Assembly: GCA_942486035.1 (NCBI GenBank)
Contig: CALNXK010000165.1
Span: forward strand, 937,501-1,001,500
Source of the DNA: Porites lobata
Taxonomy: Eukaryota > Cnidaria > Anthozoa > Scleractinia > Poritidae
Length of the DNA: 64,000 bases
Direction of reading: 5' to 3'
Below are positions 27,601 through 39,600 of the stretch, one piece after another. The number at the start of each line of letters is the position of its first letter. Positions within the stretch are counted from its first letter, which is position 1. A model generated the notes under the pieces. The model was not told where the DNA came from. It ran no database searches and was given only the letters and a program-made list of their open reading frames with translations. The position numbers and the translations under genes were made by a program.

Positions 27601-30600
27601 TAAAGGCATTCTGGAGTTTTGCTATTTTGTCATTTGGCAGATTTAGCAGAAACAAGGTGACAACAGTTACTGCCGCGCGCGCAGATCTAAGAACCGACTT
27701 GGCCAATAGCAGAGCGGCAAATGGAGCCTCGATGTCGGGTTCAGTCCTTGCTTAACATGTCTATTGTGTTCACAATCCCTTAATAAGATCCCTTTCGCTC
27801 AGCCAGTCGTGGGGTAGAAATTTGCTCTTCACTAGCCAAGAGCATTCATAAGGTTTTCCCCCTATGGAAACGTGGTAATATACTACTCAAAGGTAATGTT
27901 ATAAACTTTTTGCCTTTTTAATGCTCTTTTGGTTACCGTTCTCTTTCTTTCCTTTCAGTTGCCCTTCCTCTATGATGGAAGTGTTGTCTCCCTTGTTTGA
28001 ACTGGATCCTCTCTTCAGAAGAACGTTTCTGTTTTGCGTTCCCCCCGCAGCGTTTGGTAAAATTGCTACCTCTAGACCATTTCCAAAGGACGAAGTATGT
28101 ACGACCCTTGCCCGGGGTTTGTCTGTGAAGGACTATGTAAGGCCAGATGAGGTAAATTCTTTTTGAGCCTTTTGTCTCGTTTCGTTTCATTTTTTTTACG
28201 AAACAAAGGGTTCAAGTTAAGTTGAAATTTCAACTACAACCGCCTCGCGAAAACGACCAGCGCACGACCACCCGTGACGTCATATATGACGTAAGCTTAA
28301 TTTGACTAACAGTAACAATCCGAAATAATATCTCTGGCGCCTACTATATCAAATAATCTTCAAAACAAAAACCGTGTATTTTTAAGAGGAAATCGAAGGT
28401 TTGTTTATGAACCCAAGATGGCGAGCAAAAGAAGGGTATGAGAGGCAAATTTAAATTCGATTTAAAAAGGGAAAGCTACCGCTCTATCCTTGCTATCATG
28501 CATTTTTTGCTGCTTTTTAGTCAAACATTAATATTATACAAGTTTTGTTTGTTCCCCTCAACTAAGCCATACAACCCCCCTAGCTGATAGGTAGACTATA
28601 AAGGCCCGTTTTCCCAGTCAAAGCACTATATTTTCCTCACGTATGCGATCACCTCCCTATGGCACGAGATTACCAAATCGTGGCATTTTTGATAGTCACT
28701 AATGGGTTGGTCTAGTGTTTACTGTTACCAAACTAATTTTACAATAAGTTATTTTCTAAATTTCAATTGCCTAAGAACCAACCTTGAATTTTCTTCAAGC
28801 GCTGAGAAGTAAGTGTACAAGCCTTACCACAAAATGTGTTTTCGATTTACAAAAGTAGCCCTACGTAAACTCAACTTGTAAACATCCCTGAAAGTAAGTT
28901 ACGTTTACCTTCTTGTTTGATGTAGGGGCAAGCTGCTGCGGCTACATTGAACGAAACACAGAAGGATATAAAATTAGCTACCGAGAATGCAATCGCTGAG
29001 TAAGTATAAGTAGTTACTAGAACTAACAATGGGGATGTTTTTCACCAATTTTATTGTCATTGTCCTATTTCCAAACCAAATTTCGAATGTGCGAGATTGT
29101 AGTGAGGTTGATTATTCCATACAATTAATTCTCATATTCAGTAACACTAAACAAACACGTGTACAGGTGAACTTTTTTCAAATAACATTTAACAACGAAG
29201 AGGTATGGTGAGGAGAATGAGAGCACAGTTAATTACAGACATATATTTCCCTCAAAGTTCATATTTTTAAAACTAAAGCTGGTGTTGCAACATGATTGGC
29301 CGTTCCTCGTAATTTCTATTTCCCGTACTGTAATTCGCAGCAAGTTTATTTCTTTGGGTATCGCGGCTTCCCCTATTAATACGTTTTTTCTTACCGGTCT
29401 TTCCCAAATAGCTGCTATTCTTGTTTTAACAAATTAAGAAATCAGTGTAATCGATTACGATAATAAGACTAATCATAAATCAGTGTTATTGATTACGTGA
29501 ATAACAGTAGTATAGGAGGGATGTTTTACGCTGTTTTTTTTGCGCAGGAATCTCATTAGCGTGCGCAGGAATAAATTAACGCCAATGACGTCATAACCTT
29601 TTGTCTTGATCTCATGAATAAAATGCGTAGGAATCTCATTAAGATAAGGTCGTGTGTTATTTTTAGTTGGTTCAGGTTTTCTAGTTACTTTAATGTCGAT
29701 AGACGTCTTCCTTTTCGATTGGTTAGTTAGAAAAATAAGAAACGTTTTCATTGGTTAATTCATAGTGTCTGAGGAGTAAAGTCAAACTTGTCTGTGACTT
29801 AAAATCACTGAGACGTAACGTAATTATGCACTTCCTATTTCCTGCTGCTGTGATTGTCTTTGTTCCGGTTCACTGATTTTTGGCGGGCAAATCGTGTATA
29901 TTAAAGAGTGTAAAGGCAAACTACCTCTTTTTTACGCTGCAAGCAATGTTTTACTTACCCCTCTCCTTTTCATTTTTTATTTTCCTCCTCCTCCACAATT
30001 TTATTATTTTCCTTCCTCAATTTTTTTATTCCCTCCTCCTCCTCCTCCTCCTCCTGTTCATTTTTATTGTTTTCCCTCCTCCTCCTCATTTTTATGGTTT
30101 TCCCTCCTCCTCCTCCTCCTCCTCATTTTGATTGTTTCCCCCCTCCTCCACCTCCTCCTCCTCATTTCTATTGTTTTCCCTCCACCACCACCACCACCAC
30201 CACCGCCACCACATTTTCATTGTTTCCCTCAAAAGGCCAAAGAGGCCAAAATCAGGCCTAAAAGGCCAAACTCAAGGAGGGAAATAATAAAAATGTGGTG
30301 ATGGTGATGGAAGGAAAACAATAGAAATGTGGCGGTGGTGGTGGTGGTGGTGGTGGTGGAGGGAAAACAATAGAAATGTGGTGGCGGTGGTGGTGGTGGT
30401 AGTGGAGGGAAAACAATAGAAATGTGATGGCGGTGGTGGTGGGGGAAAACAATAGAAATGTGGTGGCGGTGGTGGTGAGGGGAAAACAATAGAAATGTGG
30501 TGGCGGTGGTGGTGGTGGAGGGAAAACAATAGAAATGTGGTGGTGGTGGTGGTGGTGGTGGGAAAACAATAGAAATGTGATGGTGGTGGTGGAGGAGGGG

Positions 30601-33600
30601 GGAAACAATCAAAATGAGGAGGAGGAGGAGGAGCGAAAACCATAAAAATGAGGAGGAGGAAGAGGGAAAACAATAAAAAATGAGGAGGAGGAGGGAAAAC
30701 AATAAAAATGAGGAGGAGAAGGGAAAACAATAAAAATGAGGAGGAGGAGGAGGAGGAGGGAATAAAAAAATTGAGGAAGGAAAATAATAAAATTGTGGAG
30801 GAGGAGGAAAATAAAAAATGAAAAGTAGAGGGGTAAGTAAAACATTGCTTGCAGTGTAAAAAACAGCTAGTTTACCTTTACACTCTTTAATATACACGAT
30901 TTGCCCGCCAAAAATCAGTGAACCGGAACAAAGACAATCACAGCAGCAGGAAATAGGAAGTGCATAATTACGTTACGTCTCAGTGATTTTAAGTCACAGA
31001 CAAGTTTGACTTTACTCCTCAGACACTATGAATTAACCAATGAAAACGTTTCTTATTTTTCTAACTAACCAATCGAAAAGGAAGACGTCTATCGACATTA
31101 AAGTAACTAGAAAACCTAAACCAACTAAAAATAACACACGACCTTATCTTAATGAGATTCCTACGCATTTTATTCATGAGATCAAGACAAAAGGTTATGA
31201 CGTCATTGGCGTTAATTTATTCCTGCGCACGCTAATGAGATTCCTGCGCAAAAAAAACGGCGTAAAACATCCCTCCTATACTACTAATAACTCATCTCCA
31301 TTATGTTGGTAATTTGTATAGATCTTCCAACAATGGTGATCACGATGCCTTGAAAGGTGAAGTCCTTCTTCGCTTCAAGACTTGCTTGGAGATTTTTAGG
31401 GATGTTTCTAAGTCTCGTTGCAATTTTGAACTTCTGGTGGACTGTTTACAGAGCATCGCGAAGTGCATCTCATTTCTTGGCCAGCTGTCCATGACAGGGG
31501 AAGATCAGACAGGAGGTCTTGAAAGAATAGAGCAAGTGGTGGAGGAGACCTTTGAAATTGTCATGAAGTGGCTTAAGGAGTCATTAGAAAGCAAAATTCC
31601 TTGTTACCGCATAAAGAAAGCGGAATTAGAATTAAAGGTGCGTCAAAGGTGTTTTGTCTTGTATTTGTTTATCATTTGTATGTGGAAGAACAAATAAAGT
31701 AAAGGCAATCCGTTATTACAGAAGGGGCTTTTTGCCCCATATAATTTTCCCTTTAGCGTTGTTAGTGACCCGAGTTGTTAAATATGTTGTGCAAAAACAC
31801 AACATAAAAGCATACACATTTAGCCTTCATAATGTTACCAGTAAGCAAGCACTTTAAATCTAGCTAAAAGAATCAAGTTCACTGAGATTTCTGTCACAAA
31901 CATGTTCAGGTTACTTTCATCTTTCATGAAATATTCAAAATATACAATTTTAGAAGTGGACAAAGTTGTTCGCCCTTGAATGGGGAGTTAAACAGTGCGA
32001 AGACATCTGGAGTGATAGCTTGTCACGGGAACTGAAACAGCGTTTGGAAGAGGCAAGACAACTCTATTTCTTTTGTATTACATAATTATCGTTTACTTAG
32101 TAACCTGCTACAGTGAAACCCTCTATTAAGCGGACAATAAGCCGAATCCCGAAAGTAACGTCTTACATTTCCCTTTATAACAAACCCCTATTCAGCGGAA
32201 GCGGACACTAAAATAAATTGTATTTGGCTAGTTTCTATTGTTAAAAACCTCTATTAAGCGGACACTGGACTGAATTGACAATAGTAGTTCTGGATTACGT
32301 CCTTGAAATACGTACTATAGTCGATTAATAAAGATAAATCAATACATTTAGCTGTCAATAAACTGTAGATTAGACCAACATCCGGTCGAATGATTGTCAT
32401 CCGCGATCACTGAAGTTCACCGAAACGTCTTGCACAAAATACAGTAAAGCTATTCACAATCAAATCCTTCCTTAACAACATGGAACTTTATCAAAGTACA
32501 GAGTAACCGTTGAATGTTAATCGTTAACAAACATTGCGCAATCTTTACAAACCTCTATTAGGCGGACACCCTAATATAGGTGTCCGCTTAATAAATGGTT
32601 TCACTGTACCAGTAAATGACGTTAGTGACGTTGACGGGCGGGTCTCTCATAAGGAACACGAGAACCTCATCTCAAAACTCTTTGGAAATTCCAGGCAGGA
32701 ACACTTATCAACAATTTAGTTTTAACGTGTAAAACATTACAGTGATCGCTGTAGCTGGATCTCACACACAATATTGCTGCGTCTGAGGTTATGCACGTGA
32801 GTTGGATTGCATTTATTCGAGAAGTAAAATGTAAAATTGCCGCTAAGTTATAGCTACGAAAACGAGAAATGAGAGGAATGTATTAGATGCAGTTCCGCGC
32901 TTGTAGGGTTCGCCGTTTAAAACAGTCTATGAGCAATAGAAGTAAGAGCATCCTTAGTGACAGTAGGATCAATAATATGTATCTCTAAATAAAAATTGCC
33001 TTGTCACTTAAGGTATTTTAAACATCATCTGTCTTACTTTTATTTTTGTAGTGTCTCTGTAATGACCTGGTCGAAGTCTTTACCAAAGCTAATATGGCAG
33101 CTCATCATAACTTTGTTCAAGACTTAGTGTCTAAAATAACATTCGGAAAAGTTGAAAGCATGCTTCAGGTGACGTAATGTGTTTGGTTGCCTCTGCTCTC
33201 TATAGTATCGATAGTACACTAAAGAAATTTTGATTTAGAAATCATTTCACTTCTCCCCGGTACAAAAGTCAACCTTTTCAATCGGTAGGGGGTTAAAGGA
33301 GAATTTAATTTTGTGATATGCTTTTAATATTTCGCTAATTGGAAGTTCGTATATTCTGCGGCACTTGGATTTTGTGAAACTGTATCCAAACTCACTTAAA
33401 TTTTTAACCATGTGATTCAACATTGCTTGAATTTAGGTAAAACGAATTCGAACATAGCAACCAAACAGTCAGTAACCGTTCATATCTAATATCCTACAGT
33501 TTTATTCATTTTCTTATCCATTTACTGCGAAACATGCTTAATCAATGTGAAGGAAAAGATACCTGCACTACTTTCTGGCATTTTTCAAATCTCATGAGAC

Positions 33601-36600
33601 TTGTCTGTTTCAAAAAAAGCAATATTAATGACATTCACTTCATTTTCGCGTTATCATATGTTTGCGGCACTTAATTTCTGATTTGTTTTAAATCGCGAAA
33701 ATCTTGTTGAATTCAAGAAGGTCGCAAAAGCCACAAAAGCAATAACGGTTAGTGAACAATTACTGTAACATGTGGTCAGTTTGATTTATCTCTTTTCATG
33801 ATTTGTTTGTGTGCTGCTCTTTGTCTTTAGATGGAAAACGAAGGAGAGAAGGTGTTCCACTGGCTGTCAGAGTACGGCCTTGATTCTCCCCAAGCCGATG
33901 AGTGTGGCGAGCTTCTAACTCTGATGCTTACACGTTGCTGGCCTCAACCACAAGGAAGCATTTCATGCTCAAGTAAAACAAGTCTTCGGCACGTTCTGAC
34001 CTGGAGGCTATGGCCCTGTTTCTTTCGTAGATTCGGTAATAATTCTGTGCATGAAAGTTAATCAGTAGCTTTTAGAATTGATTCGGTACGCTTAGTAAGT
34101 CGCTTTATTACTACTTGCTTGGGAGAATCAACTGCCTCACCATTTGGCCTGTCAGACAAATTAATACTGTTAAGACAGACTCTGGTAATGAATAAGTGAA
34201 GTTTATATATCCCTCATCCTTTCCTAACCCTATCTGTACGACAAATACCAATTCAAATTCCGTAACGATTTGATTTTCCTTATGTCTGTGCTTCTATTCG
34301 TTTGATGCATGATTGTTATCAAAGGGAAGCAGTGCTGTTTTCCCCTATGGTTTGTGCAAGACACCATCAGCATTCCATATTCTTAGACGAAAATGTGGGT
34401 GTTCATCGACCAAGTTTGAAATTAATGACTTGTTCTTGCAGGCAGATTGACTAAGTATGATGTGAGGGTATGAATATGAGTATGTGAATGGGTGGAAAAG
34501 ACCGTTTTGTGAACTCGGTATTTCCTTACAACAGCCGCGTAAGAAGCTACATGTACACTGAGCCCTCGGTGCGAGCTTGGGCTACCTTTGTCATAACATT
34601 TGGATGACTCCAGGTCTTCTTTACACTAAATAAGTCATTTAACCCTAGGGTACCATTCTGGACAGTTGAAGGAGCTCGTATGATGAAATGTCTTTCCTTG
34701 ATCGTTTTAAATATTTGTGAAAATATGCTTCATCCACTTAAATCCATGTTAAACACATTGTTATTTGTTGTGAAAGTCTCTTTGGCACAAGCAGTTGTTC
34801 CCGTCTTTAACAATTCTACGGCCAAGAGAACGCTTTTTCAGCATCTTTTTAAGTAGTGAATGTCATCATTTATTGTCATAGCGACGTCTCCTGGCTTAGT
34901 TTTTGCTGTTTGTGCTATCGTCACATTTGCATAATCGTGTGTTGGTTATCGTTGGCATGACACGTTTTTCGTGAAATTGTATGTCTTGCTTTTGTAGGGC
35001 GTGAATCTGATTTTCGTCGAGTGCTGAAGGAAGATGGACAGGAGATTTTGATGTTGGCGCTTTCATCTTTAGAAGCTGCAATCAATGGTGTTTTGGACAG
35101 TTCCATAGAATTTGAGTTATTAAAACTAGTTCTTGATCACTCCGACCAATTTTTGATACTTTCTGAGAAAATAAAAAAAAAATCAGCGCTAAAGAAGTCT
35201 TTAAATCAGCGCTACATGGAATTAACTGCATTTGAGGAGGAAAGGCAGAACGTCTCTTCTTTTATAAGGATGTGCAAACCCATTTGGCAAGGTAATGTTA
35301 TACTTTTTAAACATTTATAGTGTAGGCGGGCTCGTCTACTTCCATTGTGATCTCGAAGGGTGTGGTAGGCTTTCCTGGTCTTACAATGAATACACGTTAT
35401 TAATAGTAGTTCAATCATGTCCTGTTTAGCCGCCTAATAAAATGGGTATTGGGTTAGGGTTGACACTAACCCTAATCTAAGCCTAATCCTAACCCTAACC
35501 TTAACCCTAAAACGGCATTCTCAAAAAAAGATAGACCTCGACCCCGGCCCCGCCCCGGCCCCGTGTTTTACTAACACCCTCTAAATTTTTCGAAAAATTC
35601 AGAAATTGTGAACTTAAAACGAAATTTTAATATGCCCTAAACGTTTCAGTGCTCAGAGTTCTCGATACGATAAACAAATAAAACGCCCAAGATTGCACTT
35701 TGTCACTCATGATATTAATAGGTAAAAGGCGAAGGAAATGACTAAAATTTGGAAAAAACGTAAATATTACCCTAGATTCACGAGTATAATATTTAATCAC
35801 AGATACTAATTTCGCCGTCTTTTCCAATATAGATATTAAATAAGTATTAAATTTGGGTGACGTCATCGTATATCCATATCTGGTTATGGCCCGGACTGGC
35901 TCTCAGATAGACATTACAGTTTCCATAATTTCCATCCTTCAGCAACACAAGATTAAATTGCAAATTAAGTTATTTTCTTAAGCTGTCTCTGGTAAACAAC
36001 CGGTCTCACCCCCCCTTAGGACTGAAATGAAATGTCGCCATCAGACATTTCACATTAACGGGCGGGCGGACGGGCGGGCCTGCGGGCCTTTGATGGGGAA
36101 TGGAGATTTCAGACGCGCGAAAACGCCAAGGGAGCGTTTGCAAGCAGACAAACGCTTTGCAAGCAGACAAAACAGGAGGATTTTTGTCAACATTTTTCTA
36201 GTAAAGCGGTGAAATTAGGTATCGATTAGAACGTAGTTTCTAAGTATGTCACAATTTTGTGTACCCTTGTTTCCTCAGTTGACCTGCACGATCTGAGTAA
36301 AAAGACAGAAATGGATGCCTCTCAGATGCCGATTAAAGAACTAGCACAGTCGACTAGTGTTCAAGGAAAAGTGTTTCCGGTGGTGACATTCTTTGGGCTT
36401 TCTGCGAAGGCAAAGCAGATGATTTCTGCTTTAGAAAAGCTTGCTGATAGTATACTTTTACAACAGTTTTTGAGAGAAAACAGCGAGAAAGAGCTAAAAA
36501 TGACTGAAAAAAGAAAAGGCCGCAAAATTGTTTTGCTGAGTGTTAATGAAGTTGCAGAGTTAGTGTGGGCGCCTTCAAATGAGCGGCTACAGTCACTACA

Positions 36601-39600
36601 AGAGAGTCTTTTAAGTGGCACCATTTCTTTCGAAGAGCTCGACAAGCTCTTTCAAGTGTTTAAGGATAGTCAAGACCTTGCCAAAGAGATGAGGCTGCTC
36701 ATCTCAAAAAATGAGAGTCCAGTAAAGGCAAGTGAAGACAAAATGAAAAAACGCATTGACCAGATTGAACGGTACTACCAATTACGAAACTGCATTGACG
36801 CCGTTTGGGTTATCCTGGACCTCAAAGAACGTTTTAATCTTCACGGAGATTTTCGGTTGGTAGAAGACGTGCGTAACCAGGTTTGTCGATAAGATAGTTG
36901 ACAAGATTTACACCACATTGGGTAACTTGAGCTGCTCCATAATAACTTTCTTTACCTGGCGGTGTCTTAGTATTTTCCAAAAGGTGATTGTTAGCGTACC
37001 TAGTTTCTACTCTGCAACACAGACGTTTTTAGCGTCGTCACGCAACTCTCGCTTGTGGGGAAGCGGGTTGCGCGACGAAACTAGAAACGTCTGTGTAGCA
37101 GACTAACCTTGCTTCTAGCCTGTTGTTATTTTACTCATGTCTAATCATGTTAGAGACAAAGGAAAACAAAAAGCTCTACCCAAAAAGTTAAAACTAGCAC
37201 TATGCTTGATGCTTCCTTGCAGCTTGAAGACATGCAACCGCTATTGCAAGGTTATTTAAAACTTTCTCTTTTTCATTTAACAGCTGACTAAGGAATTCAA
37301 ACAGCAACCACTTCAAAGCATGAATACTGCTCTACAAAAAGCAGGAAGAGCTCTGTCAAAAATAACTCCTAACCATGCAAGATGTCTAGATGCTGTCAAC
37401 AGATGCCAAGATTTTATATCGTGGTTAAAGGAAAAAATTAAAGGTAGAAGAGTTGCGAAATGAGTTATGTTTTTGCGGCAAGAATACATCTAACCAGTGA
37501 GAAGAGAAAACAAAATCGACTTACTGTATGTGACAGTATTGAAGCGTTCCGGGCTTCCATTAATAGTTACTGTTTAAAAATCCTTAGAGTCAAACAAGCT
37601 GAGCAATCTACAAAGTTGTTCAAAAGATTTCCTGGTAGGATCGCAGAGACTGTTAAAATGCGGTCATGGGGACATACAAAGTGTTGCAATTGGCGAAGAG
37701 TATAATGGACGATTTCCCTAATGATTAGCAGAATTTCGGAGGTTACAGAGTCGTGAATTTAGGTTTTTCTAGCCTATGACGTTAAACATAGTTTAAATAA
37801 GTCATACTGCCGTCTTTCTAAACTACGGCTGCTAAAATAACATTAGCCGTATTTATACTAGAGGACGTCTACGACGTCTGAGACGTCCAGTATAAATACG
37901 GGAAATAAGGCAGACGCATTAAACGTCAGACGAATAAAACGTCTGAAGGTAAGTGCGTCCGATCGACGCACTTAAAAGATGAATTAGTCGTCTCAGACGC
38001 TTAAGACGTCTAGTATAAAAACAGGCCGCACTTAACAGTCAGACGTTTAATGCGTCTGGACGTCCAAGACGTCTTCTAGTATGAATACGGCCATTGTCAC
38101 ATTTTTATCTTAGGCCCCCAACAACTCAAGGTCCTTGTGGATTTGGCCATTATCTCAGCTGGGGAGACAGACATGGAAACAGCAAGGATCACGTGTCTAC
38201 ATACCAGCTGCCTTGGCTTTGCTCCTCTCATCTTTGACTTGAAATCTTCTTTTGGATTTGATGAATTGTTAAAAACATGTGAACGAGTTTGCAATGCAGT
38301 GGATGCAGACCCCAGTCTTCCTACAAAACTGGTATGCCTTCTTGTTGTTTGGCATGACGTTTTGATGTTTCGGTTTATAGTGTTTGCGAAATAAGAATCA
38401 CTTGAACGTTGGTTCAGTTAATACTGATGGTGCACTTCAGTTTCCTATTTAACCATGATATTAACTAAGTAAGCGGTGAGTGAACATGATGACTTCTCAT
38501 AGTTATCTTTTTAAAATAAGTTAATAACACATGATTACAGGACTCATATGTTTGTGTCAAACTGCCAGGATTTACAACCTTTAAGCAAGAAGCAAAAACT
38601 CTTTGTTTGGAAAACAGAATTTCTGCTCCGAGACTAAGTCATTAACTAGTCTGTTTAGTGAGAGAATATAGATAATTAACGTTTCTTGTTTCTCTAGTGT
38701 CTTGTTAACGCCATTGTTGACTATTTGAATTCCAAATGTCACATCTGATTTTACTTCATTTGCAGATAGACACAAGCCGTCAGTTAGAGTGGCTCAAAGG
38801 ATTAGAAAAGACTCATGGTTCAGTGGCAAAATCATTTCTAATGGAAGCTAAAGCCATCAATGAACATGGTGTTTACCTTGTTGGCTGCGTCAGTGAAGAC
38901 GTCGAGAAATCAATAGATACGTTAACTCTGGATGCTGTGATCCAGCTAAAGTTACCCGCGGATGAGAAGAGATTCACTCTCGACGACCTGAAAGATTTGC
39001 AAAGTAAGCTGATGCTCATTGCCGCCAAACCTTCGCACGGTAAAGAAGACGTGGATAGATTTGTTGATGTAAGTTTATTGTCTACATTTTAGGCAAGCGG
39101 GCTGGGGTTTGTTCATATTAATATTCAAATACTATAAGGAAGCCTTGCTCTCACGGCTCTCGCGCTCACCTTTGTCGGTCTCTATATCTCTTTCAGTCCT
39201 CACTATACCAGTGTTAGATGTCTTAGGGATCCCACCTTTCACTTACCGAAGTCTTTCTTGTTTTTTCGACTATGAAATCATAAAAGTAATGAAATCAAAG
39301 CATACTGATTTTTTATTGCCTAGATAAATAACACTGTCTTTCGAATTTTTTTCAAAATTGATAGATTCTGCAATGTGTCCAGCGACTTGCTACAGTGTAC
39401 ATCGCACTTCGCAAAGCTGGAGAAGTCAGCCATCTCAAATGGAAATACGAATTTCAGTGTACACCTCGGCTTACTATCAGCCGCTCTCTAACAGATGATT
39501 TGGTGAAAAAAAGCGAGCAGATGGAGCATTGTCTTCAACAGTGGAAAGACGAGTTGCATGCCAAGCGTATGTTGTATAGTGAATTGAATCATTTCACCAC

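Noticed and set aside
30229..30897. Minus-strand 222-codon frame of FYCFPPPP type, with overlapping frames on both strands
   Set aside because: It is a translation of the CCT/GGT-rich core of the foldback; several frames are open at once and no domain is present.
33831..34061. Reading ATG at 33831 as a start of a small separate gene
   Set aside because: The ATG directly follows a splice acceptor, and the frame and content continue exon 12 of the RNF213 homologue.
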